NCBI GenBank assembly: GCA_963768775.1
Contig: CAVYIY010000006.1
Coordinates: forward strand, 248,001 to 312,000
DNA from: FEN-33 sp963768775
Lineage (GTDB): Archaea; Thermoplasmatota; Thermoplasmata; Methanomassiliicoccales; UBA472
DNA: 64,000 bases
Direction of reading: 5' to 3'
Numbering within the stretch: position 1 is the stretch's first letter; every line of letters begins with the position of its first letter. The notes under the pieces are model-generated. The model was not told the origin of the DNA, did no database searches, and was given only the letters and a program-made list of their open reading frames with translations. Below are positions 8,076-16,745 of the stretch, in pieces. Made by a program: the position numbers and the translations under genes.

Positions 8076-9731
8076 ATGCCAGTAATCACCTTCAATTTCC
8101 GCGACCTGGTGTCCTTGACGGGCAAGGAATTGCCGGCGGACGAGGTCGCCTCGTTGATCCCGATGATGGGTGCGGACTTCCATCATTATGACGCCAAGAC
8201 TGACGAAATGGGCATCGAGTTCTTCCCTGACCGGCCGGACATGTACTCGGTGGAAGGCATCGCTCGCTCCCTCCGCACCTTCATAGGCGTAGAGAAGGGG
8301 CTGAAGCGCTACGCCGTCTCGGAATCGGTCATCACAATGAAGGTGGATGCCTCGATCGAGGAAGTGCGGCCCTTCGTCGTCGCTGGGGTGGTGCGCGGGC
8401 TCACGATCACCGACACCCTCATCCGCTCGCTGATGGAGGTGCAGGAGAAAATTCACCTCACCGCAGGAAGGAAGCGGCAAAAGGTCTCGATTGGGATTCA
8501 CGACCTGGACAAGGTCGAGCCGCCCTTCACGTACACCGCGGTCAAGCCCCAAGATGTCTCGTTCGTGCCTCTAGGCAAGACCGAGCCGATGAATCTGCAA
8601 GAAATCCTGCAGAGGCATGAGAAGGGAATAGATTACGCTTACATCCTCGAAGGAAAGGAACGATATCCCATAATATTCGACAAAAAAGGTGAGGTACTGT
8701 CCTTCCCACCGATAATCAATGGAATATTGACCACAGTCACCGAGCAGACCAAGGACGTCTTCATCGATGTCACTGGCACTGACCTCAATGCGATATCAGG
8801 AGTGCTCAATATCGTGGCGACGCTATTGGCCGAGCGGGGAGGCCAAATCCAAAGCGTGAAGCTGACGGGGAGCGTCCACGCCACCACCCCGGACCTGAAG
8901 CCGACGAGATGGGAGCTCGATCCCGAATATTGCAATTCCATCCTCGGCCTGAAGCTCACTGACGCGGAGATGGCCTCGTGCCTAGAAAGAATGGGCCACG
9001 ATGTCAAGATAGGCAAGAATGGCCTCGAGGTGCACTCGCCCGCGACGAGAATGGATCTGCTGCATCCGATCGACCTGGTCGAGGACGTGGCGAAAGGCTA
9101 CGGGTACGCGAAGTTCGGCAAGGCAAGGCCGAAGGTCCAGGCCATCGGGGCCGAGCGGTCAATCGAGCGCGCCTCGGACCTAGTCCGCCACCTGATGATC
9201 GGTTACGACTATTACGAGGTCACGACGCTGACACTTTCGAGCCAGAAGGAGCAATTCGAGGGGATGAGACTGCCGATCGAGGAGGTTGTGGAGATACTGA
9301 ACCCCATCTCCGAGGACCATACTTGCCTGCGGGTCCATCTTCTGCCGTCATTGCTGGCCGTGCTGCGAAAGAGCAAGCACCGCGACCTGCCCCAGAGGAT
9401 ATTCGAGGTCGGGGACGTCCTCAAGGGCCCGAACCGCCGCAAGCATCTGGCAGCCGTGGCAATCCATCCGAAGGCGTCCTTCACGGAGATGAAGTCGCTG
9501 GTCGAAGGCGTGATGCGGGATCTGGTGATTTCGTACACCATCGCTTCCAGCGACAACCCGATGTTCATCGACGGAAGGGCGGGGGACCTGTTGATCGAAG
9601 GCCAACCGCTCGGCCACTTCGGCGAGATGCATCCCGAGGTCATCATCAATAACGAGCTGGGTTACCCCGTAATCGGCTTCGAGATCGACCTGGATACAGC
9701 GTTGAAGGGCCATTTGCGTCGCCTGGTGTGA
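8076..9731 (+). CDS. pheT: Phenylalanyl-tRNA synthetase beta subunit (archaeal type)
   Basis: With PheS forms the alpha2-beta2 synthetase that charges tRNA-Phe; the beta chain carries the editing site and tRNA contacts. The 551-residue length is that of the archaeal/eukaryotic form, shorter than bacterial PheT because the N-terminal EMAP domain is absent. Recognisable blocks are the N-terminal DLVSLTGKELPADEVASLIPMMG, FFPDRPDMYSVEGIARSL, the B5 region (RMDLLHPIDLVEDVAKGYGY) and the C-terminal catalytic-like fold ending FGEMHPEVIINNELGYPVIGFEI. pheS is not adjacent. tRNA-Ser follows 76 bp later. Confidence 0.95.
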   Translation: MPVITFNFRDLVSLTGKELPADEVASLIPMMGADFHHYDAKTDEMGIEFFPDRPDMYSVEGIARSLRTFIGVEKGLKRYAVSESVITMKVDASIEEVRPFVVAGVVRGLTITDTLIRSLMEVQEKIHLTAGRKRQKVSIGIHDLDKVEPPFTYTAVKPQDVSFVPLGKTEPMNLQEILQRHEKGIDYAYILEGKERYPIIFDKKGEVLSFPPIINGILTTVTEQTKDVFIDVTGTDLNAISGVLNIVATLLAERGGQIQSVKLTGSVHATTPDLKPTRWELDPEYCNSILGLKLTDAEMASCLERMGHDVKIGKNGLEVHSPATRMDLLHPIDLVEDVAKGYGYAKFGKARPKVQAIGAERSIERASDLVRHLMIGYDYYEVTTLTLSSQKEQFEGMRLPIEEVVEILNPISEDHTCLRVHLLPSLLAVLRKSKHRDLPQRIFEVGDVLKGPNRRKHLAAVAIHPKASFTEMKSLVEGVMRDLVISYTIASSDNPMFIDGRAGDLLIEGQPLGHFGEMHPEVIINNELGYPVIGFEIDLDTALKGHLRRLV

Positions 9732-9806
9732 TCCGGATGGCCGATCATGCCCGAAGGGAACAATTTATTAGGTCAGCAAGGTTGCAGACCTAACCATATC
9801 AATCCT

Positions 9807-9893
9807 GCCGAGGTAGCTAAGCCCGGATTACGGCGCCGGCCTTGAGAGCCGGTGGTGCCCTGCACCGCGGGAGTTCGAATCTCCCCCTCGGCG
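9807..9893 (+). tRNA. tRNA-Ser (anticodon UGA)
   Basis: 87-nt class II tRNA: acceptor GCCGAGG/CCTCGGC, anticodon stem CCGGC/GCCGG with loop CTTGAGA (TGA), long variable arm GGTGC-CCT-GCACC, T arm GGGAG/CTCCC, discriminator G as expected for Ser. Its 3' end (9877-9897) recurs exactly at 45323-45343, and a truncated integrase lies 650 bp downstream, marking it as an integration site. Confidence 0.97.
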
Positions 9894-9940
9894 CTCCCGA
9901 TACCAGTAACTATATCTATGCCAGACAGATATCAGTGATC

Positions 9941-10636
9941 GTGCCTCCAAGCCGCGGAAGACCCGATCAGGGCAAGACTGGAACGATAAAGCAGCGTTCG
10001 GTCTACATCTACGTCCCAACCGAGATGATGCTGGAGGAGTGGAAGCAGGCCGCAAAGCGCTATCGCATGCCATTATCGAGTTTTTTGGTGGAGGTCGTCG
10101 ACGATATCCTTCACAAGAACCCTGAGGGAATCAGCCCGAAGGCAGAAATGGAGGCTCGCCTTGCCAAGACAGCAACCGAGTTGGCATCATTGAACAAGGA
10201 GAACGAGACCTTACGTTCTCTGGTGAACAAGACCAACGTGGAGATTGCCAACTATCGAACTGCCCTCTCCACGACCGCACAACCAAGCAAGGATGAGGAG
10301 ATGCTCCGCGGCCTGTTCAGGCTCTTCCATGATCATCTATTCTGGAAAATGCAGGATATACCCCAAGCCATGGGCATCAGTATCGACGACCAAGAGGGAA
10401 TGAAGCGATTGCAGGAAACATTGAATTGGCTGAGGGAATTGGGAATGATCGAAGGGGACTTCGAGGAGGTGAGGTGTAGAGTTGGAGGACGCAAGCGTGA
10501 AAGCATTGCCGCGATGCGCAGAGCAAAGCGGAAGTGCATCAAGGATGGAAAAGGCCATCCAGGCGTTCGTAAGAGATTGCGAGCTAAGGAAGATGACGCC
10601 GAGTACGGTTACATCGTACGCGTCGAACCTCCGTGA
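9941..10636 (+). CDS. Ribbon-helix-helix/coiled-coil protein beside the integrase
   Basis: Not assigned to a named family. The N-terminus (RSVYIYVPTEMMLEEWKQAAKRYRMPLSSFLVEVVDDIL) looks like a ribbon-helix-helix DNA-binding fold. A coiled coil follows (ARLAKTATELASLNKENETL) and then a winged-helix-like helical C-terminus. A TATA box (ACTATATCT, 9909-9917) would start transcription near 9937, favouring a leaderless GTG start at 9941; the frame is open upstream into the tRNA but that part cannot be coding. The last 31 codons overlap the integrase gene in another frame, so the tail may be a read-through product of an indel. The position fits an element-encoded regulator or excision factor. Confidence 0.55.
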   Translation: MPPSRGRPDQGKTGTIKQRSVYIYVPTEMMLEEWKQAAKRYRMPLSSFLVEVVDDILHKNPEGISPKAEMEARLAKTATELASLNKENETLRSLVNKTNVEIANYRTALSTTAQPSKDEEMLRGLFRLFHDHLFWKMQDIPQAMGISIDDQEGMKRLQETLNWLRELGMIEGDFEEVRCRVGGRKRESIAAMRRAKRKCIKDGKGHPGVRKRLRAKEDDAEYGYIVRVEPP

Positions 10637-11138
10637 TTTCTTCCGCTACCTCGGTCAGCGATCGATTGATGACGTTCAGGGCATAGACAAGAACGCCATC
10701 CGCGATTACCTCCGAGTATTGCAGGAGGAACGGAAGCTCGCCAACGCCACGGTGGAGAACCATCTATCCTGCATCTCATCGTTCCTGGACTACCTGGTCT
10801 ATGAGGACGAGATCGAATCGAACATGGCGCTGATGGTCAGGAAGCGCTACTTACGTAGATATAAGAACGTCGCTTCGGAAGGGGAGTCTCGCATCGAACC
10901 CGTCATCCCCCTCCGCAAAATGTGCAAAGAATCAGCGAAAAAGACGGGTCCTTGCTATCCGACGGAGCCAGATGTTTATCATATCCCGGCTTCTCCGTCC
11001 CTCATGCCAAGGAGACGGACTCGACGGGCGGGGACGGGGTCATTTGGTCACCTTTTGGCCCCGTCTCGACCCCGTCCCGATAGCAGACGGGCTGGCGTAT
11101 ACGAATTCGTCAACTTACAATCGAATTCTATCGTCTAG
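10545..11138 (+). pseudogene. Truncated tyrosine recombinase (integrase), N-terminal domain only
   Basis: From the ATG at 10545 (MEKAIQAFVRDCELRKMTPS) the product has the core-binding SAM-like domain of phage integrases: VTSYASNLRDFFRYLG, AIRDYLRVLQEERKLANATVENHLSCISSFLDYLVYEDEIESN. Similarity ends near RRYKNVASEGE (about 10890). The remaining frame to 11138 is low-complexity, Arg/Pro-rich and shows none of the catalytic R...HxxR...Y residues, so the recombinase is inactive. It lies 650 bp inside tRNA-Ser(UGA), the usual place for the integrase of a tRNA-targeting element. Confidence 0.78.
11031..11078. repeat. Long-looped inverted repeat after the integrase remnant
   Basis: Arms GGGACGGGGTC (11031-11041) and GACCCCGTCCC (11068-11078), perfect over 11 bp with a 26-nt loop. 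The surroundings hold further GACGGG-type words. It could be a terminator or an element end; there is no direct evidence of function. Confidence 0.4.
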
Positions 11139-11470
11139 CAGAGCTTATTTGGGCGCCTTAAGCGGTCGCAAGAAAAGGAAGAAGATTTACGATGATCCAA
11201 TTCCTCCGAATCTCCTTTGCTACCGATTTGACGATCCGGGCTTTATTCCCTTTTCCCATTTCTACCTTTCTCCCTTAATTCCGCTTTCGCTTTCTTCCGA
11301 CCGCACTCGCATATGCGAAATGCTGCTTTCGTTGAATCAGAATTGATTTCATTTTCGCAGCGGAAAAGGCGTTGCTTCGGTTGGGGGCGGTTCATGGGAC
11401 AAGGTTCCACCCTTGGAAAATCCGCTTTTCCCCAAGGCGAATTAGTTGCAGAGGATTGCAAGCGGGGTTA
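11139..11470. other. Intergenic, no convincing gene
   Basis: A+T- and pyrimidine-rich stretch between the integrase remnant and the 3' end of the histidine kinase. Runs such as CCTTTTCCCATTTCTACCTTTCTCCC would act as a minus-to-plus terminator. A 72-codon minus-strand frame exists at 11243-11461 but has no family resemblance or ribosome site. Confidence 0.4.
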
Positions 11471-13534
11471 TTAAGAGACCTGCCTCAGGACCTTGGACAG
11501 GTCCTGCATCCTGAATGGCTTGGGTAGCACGCCGACGAAGCCATAGTCCGAGTATTGTGACATCACCGGGTCGTTGCTGTAGCCGCTGCATACTATCGCC
11601 CGCACATTGGGGTCGATCGCTCGCAGCTGATTGACCGCCTCCCTTCCCCCTGGGCCGCCGGCGATCATCAGATCGAGGATGACCGCGTCGAAGGGCGTCC
11701 CAAGGCGCATCGAGCTCTCGTAGATCCGCAACGCCTCCGAGCAGTTTGACGCGGTCTCCACTTCGAATTCGAGGACCGAGAGCATCTCGCTCCCCAGTCT
11801 GAGGATCATCTCCTCATCGTCCATCCATAGGACCCGCTGCCTCCCGATGGCATGGAATACCTCAGTCGTTTCCGCCCCTGCTGCCAATACGTCCGATGCC
11901 GGAAGGATGATATTCACCTCTGTCCCGGCGCCTTCCGCGGATTCCAGGGAGATGGAGCCCCCATGTCGATTCACGATCGAGTAGCTGACCGCGAGGCCCA
12001 GCCCCCGCCCCTCACCCTTGGTGCTGAAGTATGGATCGAAGACTCTGGGGATCGAATCCTTCGGGACGCCTGCTCCTTGGTCCCTGACTGACAGCCTGAC
12101 GTATCGTCCCTTATGGAGGAGGGGATGCTCTCCATCATCCACGAATAAGTTCTCAGCATCCACCCCGACCGTGCCGCCCTCAGGCATCGCCTCCTTGGCG
12201 TTGATGAGCACGTTGCTCAGCACCTGAGCGATCTGCCCCTCGTCCCCGAATATCGGCCAGAGATCTGGCTTAACATGGAATTCGCTTCTGACATTGGAGC
12301 CGGAAAGGGCCAGGCCGCTGACCTCCCTCAGAAGTGGGGACGCGTTAATTGGCTCTTTGACGGGGTCGCCTCCCTTCGAGAAGGTCAACAACTGCTTCGT
12401 TAAGCCCCTTGCGCGGGACGCCGCCTTCTCTGCCTCGGCGAGCATGGCCTTCGCCTTCCCGCCGTAGCCCGGCAGCTGGACAAGGGCGACATTGCCCTCC
12501 ATGACGGTGAGCAGGTTGTTGAAGTCATGGGCGATCCCTCCAGCCAGGAGGCCGATCGAATCGAGCCGGCTGGCGCGCTCCATCTCCTCCATGCTCCTCA
12601 GCTGTTGGGTCAAGTCTCGGAAAACGAACACCGTGCCGACGATTGCGCCCTTGCCATCCCTCACGGGGGCGGCGCTGTCCGCGATCGGGACCTTCCTTCC
12701 ATCCCGAGCCATGAGCAGAACGTTGCTGGCCAGCTCCACGTTCTGGCCCGATGCCAACACCTCGGCCACCGGGTTGACGATCCTATCCCGTCCGCTGCCA
12801 TCGGCCAGGACGAGCACATCGGCGGCGTCCCTGCCGACGGCTTCCTCTACCTTCCAGCCGGTCAGCGCTTCCGCCACCCGATTCATCAATGTGATCCTCT
12901 GGGCGTTATCGGTCGCCAATACCCCATCACCCATGCTCGCCATGGTTATCGCCAATCGCTCCCTCTGTTCCGACAGCGCCGCATTGGCCTTGGTAAGGTC
13001 CGCCGTCCTTTCGGCCACCCTATGCTCCAGTTCCGCCTTGGCTTGGGCTAATTGGGTGACAGTCTTTCCTAGCTCGAGGTTCTTCGCCTCCACCTGGCGG
13101 CATAATTCCTCGCTGGTTCTGAGGAGCTCAGTTTCGGTCGCGAGCAGGCGATTCGAAGTCCTCTTCGCCGTGAACGAAAGCCAGGCCATCATCCAGATTG
13201 CGGCAAGGATGATGGAGCGGTTGGCCTCCGCGATCAGTACGGCGTTCGCGAAGGTCGCGGGCTTGAAGAAGAAAGCGATGATCACCATGAAGGAAAGGAC
13301 CAGGCAAATGGCCAGGATGGGCCTCGGTCGGCCCATGCGTGACATGATGATCACAGGGAGGATGTAGAGCATGCTCACGCCCAGGCCAAGCGGCGTGACC
13401 AAGTCGATCGCGAATATGATTGAGGAACAGGTTACCGCGAAAATTAGAAGCAAGACATCACTTGGATTGGCCGGACTCAATGACGCCTTCGCGTCGGGCG
13501 GCTCGTCGCCTTCCCTATTCTTTGGACTTATCAT
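11471..13534 (-). CDS. Hybrid sensor histidine kinase with PAS and receiver domains
   Basis: Membrane-bound two-component sensor. Of 687 residues, roughly 25-120 form four to five membrane spans, 125-190 a coiled coil (AKAELEHRVAERTADLTKANAAL), and 190-310 a PAS domain (LAITMASMGDGVLATDNAQRITLMN). The phospho-acceptor His is in GGIAHDFNNLL near 335. The ATPase domain has the N box NVLINAKEAM and G boxes DQGAGVPKDSIPRVFDPYFSTK and GRGLGLAVSYSIV. The C-terminal receiver (about 565-685) carries the phospho-Asp in AVILDLMIAGG. It ends in the receiver, so signal may pass to an unlinked Hpt or regulator; no partner is adjacent. A single-domain receiver lies far away at 58.6 kb. The ligand is unknown. 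Confidence 0.93.
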   Translation of the reverse strand: MISPKNREGDEPPDAKASLSPANPSDVLLLIFAVTCSSIIFAIDLVTPLGLGVSMLYILPVIIMSRMGRPRPILAICLVLSFMVIIAFFFKPATFANAVLIAEANRSIILAAIWMMAWLSFTAKRTSNRLLATETELLRTSEELCRQVEAKNLELGKTVTQLAQAKAELEHRVAERTADLTKANAALSEQRERLAITMASMGDGVLATDNAQRITLMNRVAEALTGWKVEEAVGRDAADVLVLADGSGRDRIVNPVAEVLASGQNVELASNVLLMARDGRKVPIADSAAPVRDGKGAIVGTVFVFRDLTQQLRSMEEMERASRLDSIGLLAGGIAHDFNNLLTVMEGNVALVQLPGYGGKAKAMLAEAEKAASRARGLTKQLLTFSKGGDPVKEPINASPLLREVSGLALSGSNVRSEFHVKPDLWPIFGDEGQIAQVLSNVLINAKEAMPEGGTVGVDAENLFVDDGEHPLLHKGRYVRLSVRDQGAGVPKDSIPRVFDPYFSTKGEGRGLGLAVSYSIVNRHGGSISLESAEGAGTEVNIILPASDVLAAGAETTEVFHAIGRQRVLWMDDEEMILRLGSEMLSVLEFEVETASNCSEALRIYESSMRLGTPFDAVILDLMIAGGPGGREAVNQLRAIDPNVRAIVCSGYSNDPVMSQYSDYGFVGVLPKPFRMQDLSKVLRQVS

Positions 13535-13914
13535 CTCGCCAGCTTGCTCCTATTGCTCGACCAATCCCCATTTCGTGCTCAGGTCGAACCAGATTGCGGC
13601 ATAGACGTTATGAGAAGAAATCCTGGGCCTGTGCTTAAGAACCATTGTTCTTTGCTATCAGATTTGAGAAAGGCGATGACCTATCAGTCGTTGAAGGCGT
13701 CTTGGTCATCTCAAGTCGAAGGTTGTCGGCTTGGGGGGGCGGATCCCTATAAAAAAGACATGTTGTGGGGGTATTCAGAAATGGAGGATGGCTCACCTTC
13801 TGGTATAATCCGGCAAATAACGCTCACAGGCTCAAATTCCAGCGGGAGCACCTTCTTGTTCACGACGGTGGCACCGCCTGCCAAAGAAGGGAGAATAAGA
13901 GGTTTATTTTTGCG
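13535..13914. other. Intergenic between permease and kinase genes
   Basis: 380 bp. A plus-strand TATA-like CTATAAAAAAG is at 13748-13758 with no good gene behind it. On the minus strand a 45-codon frame (TTG at 13884 to TAG at 13747) reads MAGGATVVNKKVLPLEFEP and so on, directly after the permease stop; it is protein-like but unrecognised and may be a small downstream gene. Confidence 0.3.
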
Positions 13915-15381
13915 TCACGGTTCGTCGCTAGGCACAGATCTTCCAGCTTCGGCCACCAGCAAGCCCTCCTTCTCCCTCAGCTTATGGCTCTCGTGCTGCG
14001 AGTAGATCCACAGTGGGAAGAAGAGAGCCAGGACCCCGAACCCGACCGCCGTTGGCACGATCCCGTACGCCAGGTTGTTGATGTACAGCGCCCCTATCAG
14101 CAACAGTGGGATCTGCAGGATTGCCAGGGCCAGCGCGACCCATACCCATCCAGTCGGCGCTCTGTAAGGCCGATCGAGCGCCCGCAGCTCCGGGTCGTGC
14201 TTCGCCTTTACATACGCAAGCAGGCCGATGGCAAATGCGAAAACGTAGGCGATGGCGGATGCGGCGAGGATCGCGACCAGGTTGCCGATCAGGATCAGCA
14301 GCATGTTAACAATCGCGATCACGAGCACCGCCCGCATCGGCTCTCCCTTGGAGTTCACCTTGCCGAACCAGCGCGGAAGATTACCCTCCAACGCCATCGC
14401 GTGCATCGCCCGCGCGGCCGCTGAATACCCAATTTGGATGAGCAGGATGATCGCTCCGATCAGAAAGAGGATGGCGAGCGTCGCGCCCGCGCTTCCGAAT
14501 GCCAGCTCCGCTACCGGCTGCAGCGGCGAGATCGGTTGCGCCAGAACTCCGTCTACACCGAGCGTTCCAATCACCGACGCCTGAATCAGCACATAAGCGA
14601 TCAGGCAGAAGATGCCGGTCGCCCATAGCGCCTTTGGCACGTCGGAGCTGGGCTTCTTGTACTCCGGTCCGTACACCGCCACCACCTCCCAGCAGCAGGC
14701 GCTCCACTGCGCGATCACCATCAGCCCGAAGATGAGCAGGACGTGGTCCCCGTCCCAAGTCCATTCCGCCGGTACCAGGGCGGAGGTGATGTTCTCGAGA
14801 TGGAAGTTGCCGGTGACGAACGGCGCCAGCACGATGACCATGATCGGGATGATGGTAAAGATGCCGATGATCAGCCCGAGGGTGGCGCTGTACTTTAGCC
14901 CCCTCGAAGAGAGAAGCGCCAATCCGCCGAGAATGATCGCCCCGAGCACAAGGTTCAGGGTTAGCACGTCGATGGCCGCGAACGCCGGGAAGAGCGCCTG
15001 CAGGTAGCTGGCGATAAGGATGATGAATATCGCTAGGCCTGGAGCCCAAACGAACCAGTAGGCCCAACCGCAGAACCCTCCGATCAGCTTGCCGCGGTCG
15101 TACTTGTGCTTGTCGCTATCCTTGGTCTTGAATATCTCCTGTGAGAACCCCGGGATCCCGGAATGGTTCGGGAAGGCCGTCGCCAGCTCTCCGAACGCCA
15201 TGTTCTGGAGGAATCCCTGGACGACCGACAACCCCCAGAGCACGATCGAAGCGGCCCATAGGATGGATACCGTGAAACCGAGGGTGGGGAGGATTGCGAT
15301 CGGGATCCCCAAAGCGATAAGGAACCCCTGTTTCCAGCCGATAGTCCGTTTCAGAGTGCCTTGTTCGTTAGTTTCTGTCAT
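13915..15381 (-). CDS. APC-superfamily amino-acid/amine permease
   Basis: Secondary transporter of 488 residues with about twelve hydrophobic spans. The N-terminal signature region is GFLIALGIPIAILPTLGFTVSILWAASIVLWG, followed by GELATAFPNHSGIPGFSQEIF, and the short charged C-terminus is cytoplasmic. It belongs to the amino-acid/polyamine/organocation superfamily; the substrate cannot be read from sequence. It is transcribed divergently from the corrinoid-uptake operon, and its promoter carries the same operator (15452-15472), so it is probably co-regulated with cobamide salvage. One fitting role would be import of an amino acid such as threonine, precursor of the aminopropanol linker, but this is inference. 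Confidence 0.88.
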   Translation of the reverse strand: MTETNEQGTLKRTIGWKQGFLIALGIPIAILPTLGFTVSILWAASIVLWGLSVVQGFLQNMAFGELATAFPNHSGIPGFSQEIFKTKDSDKHKYDRGKLIGGFCGWAYWFVWAPGLAIFIILIASYLQALFPAFAAIDVLTLNLVLGAIILGGLALLSSRGLKYSATLGLIIGIFTIIPIMVIVLAPFVTGNFHLENITSALVPAEWTWDGDHVLLIFGLMVIAQWSACCWEVVAVYGPEYKKPSSDVPKALWATGIFCLIAYVLIQASVIGTLGVDGVLAQPISPLQPVAELAFGSAGATLAILFLIGAIILLIQIGYSAAARAMHAMALEGNLPRWFGKVNSKGEPMRAVLVIAIVNMLLILIGNLVAILAASAIAYVFAFAIGLLAYVKAKHDPELRALDRPYRAPTGWVWVALALAILQIPLLLIGALYINNLAYGIVPTAVGFGVLALFFPLWIYSQHESHKLREKEGLLVAEAGRSVPSDEP

Positions 15382-15451
15382 GGTTGATCAACACCTATCT
15401 TCCCTCTCGCCACGGGCTTCCGCTTCGTCCGTAGGCGGAGTTTCCGAGGCG

Positions 15452-15472
15452 AGTTGGATGATACATCCAATT
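15452..15472 (-). promoter_or_regulatory. Cobamide-locus operator 1, at the permease promoter
   Basis: Inverted repeat with core TTGGATGATACATCCAA (15454-15470). The minus-strand TATA box GTTTAAAATAC is at 15502-15492, so transcription toward the permease should start near 15471, inside the repeat. The outer bases match operator 2 in 8 of 9 positions per arm. Confidence 0.72.
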
Positions 15473-15602
15473 TTGGGAAACTGCCTTCTTTGTATTTTAA
15501 ACTTCACGGACTGGCATTTGGGAAAGTGGTACGATAGGAATCAGAAGTGTACCGTCATACTGCTTCACAAGGCATAAATACAATCTAGTTGTTCTTGCGA
15601 GG

Positions 15603-15623
15603 AGTTGGATGATACATCCAACT
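15603..15623 (+). promoter_or_regulatory. Cobamide-locus operator 2, at the btuF promoter
   Basis: Perfect 9-bp arms AGTTGGATG and CATCCAACT around ATA. The TATA box CATAAATAC (15573-15581) predicts transcription start near 15603, the first base of the repeat, and the btuF ATG follows 27 bp after it. Binding here would block initiation. Confidence 0.75.
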
Positions 15624-15650
15624 AACTAATTCGGAATAAAGGGGATTCAA

Positions 15651-16709
15651 ATGGATTCAAAGATGAAGATGGTCTCGACGATCATAGTGGTCTGTTTCCT
15701 CGCGACGGCTGCCCTCGTCGTGGTGATAGGCAACAAACCAGGGCAGGAGAGTTTCAACGTCACGCTCACCGACGCGCTTGGGCGGCAGGTCAACCTGACG
15801 CATGCACCGATGCGTATCGTCTCGGCTGCCCCTGAGATTACCGAGCTCACTTACGCTCTTGGAGTAGGGAACAGGCTGGTCGGCGTCACAGACTACTGCG
15901 ACTTCCCGGCCGACGTCATTAACAGCAAGGCCAACGGCACGCTGAAGTCGATTGGCGGCTTCTGGAACCCGAGGCTCGAGGACATCGTCAACCTTACCCC
16001 TGATCTCGTCTTTGTCGACGGCGGGAACTCAGCTCACATCGAACTCGCCAATCAGCTCGCCTCAATGGGGATCAAGGTTGTGGCGCTCTACGAGGGGACC
16101 ACCATCGACCAAATCTACAATAACGTCAAGCTCGTCGGGGCGTCTCTGAAGATGAGCGAGAAGGCCGATCAGCTCGTGACCGGGATGCAGGACACTGTTT
16201 CGAAGATCCACGCCCGCCTGAACCCCGGACTTGCGAAGCCCCGCGTGATGTTCATCGTTTGGCTCGGCGACCCAATCTACGTCGCTGGCAACAACACGTT
16301 CATCAACGAGGTGATCAAGTTCGCCGAAGGTGAGAACGCGGTCAACGCTTCGGGCTGGGCGTCACTCTCCAAGGAGGACGCATATGCCGCCGCTCCTGAC
16401 GTTGTCTTCATCTCCGGCACAATGGCTATGGAGACTCCTGAGCAGATAATCTCCGATCTCCACAATGACACCATCTGGTCCATGACGAATGCGGTCAAGA
16501 ACGACAAGATCTTTGTGGTTATGAATCAAGGTGAAAACGTCTTCGTCAGGCAGAGTGTCCGCATCGTGCAGGCCGTTCAGCTCATGGCGGAAGTGCTCCA
16601 ACCGGAGCAGTTCGGGATGAACGTCCCCTCAGTAATAGGAAACGAATACCAATCATACCTGGTGTCGCTCGATGCCCCCGCGCGCCAAGTCGGATGGTCG
16701 GCAGCGTGA
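15651..16709 (+). CDS. btuF: Corrinoid (vitamin B12) ABC transporter, substrate-binding protein
   Basis: Captures cobalamin or other corrinoids outside the membrane and hands them to BtuCD. 352 residues with an N-terminal signal/anchor (MVSTIIVVCFLATAALVVVIG), then the two-lobed helical-backbone binding fold: RIVSAAPEITELTYALGVGNRLVGVTDYCDFP, VNLTPDLVFVDGG, AAPDVVFISG. First gene of a tight operon btuFCD-cobD-cbiB-cbiS-cobS-cobY with overlaps of about 4 bp between most genes. It could in principle bind a ferric siderophore, as the fold is shared, but the eight-gene cobamide context makes corrinoid the clear choice. Confidence 0.88.
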   Translation: MDSKMKMVSTIIVVCFLATAALVVVIGNKPGQESFNVTLTDALGRQVNLTHAPMRIVSAAPEITELTYALGVGNRLVGVTDYCDFPADVINSKANGTLKSIGGFWNPRLEDIVNLTPDLVFVDGGNSAHIELANQLASMGIKVVALYEGTTIDQIYNNVKLVGASLKMSEKADQLVTGMQDTVSKIHARLNPGLAKPRVMFIVWLGDPIYVAGNNTFINEVIKFAEGENAVNASGWASLSKEDAYAAAPDVVFISGTMAMETPEQIISDLHNDTIWSMTNAVKNDKIFVVMNQGENVFVRQSVRIVQAVQLMAEVLQPEQFGMNVPSVIGNEYQSYLVSLDAPARQVGWSAA

Positions 16710-16745
16710 GGGATCCACCTGAACACGCAGACCGCCGGCTCCAAC

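Noticed and set aside
12492..13367. 291-codon open frame on the plus strand opposite the histidine kinase
   Set aside because: Shadow of the kinase: Ser/Ala/Arg-rich, no family features, and the minus frame has complete kinase motifs.
15382..15650. Possible cobalamin riboswitch upstream of btuF
   Set aside because: No B12-box (GCCACTG-like) or multistem layout was seen; the leader after the TATA box is under 50 nt and is filled by the inverted repeat.
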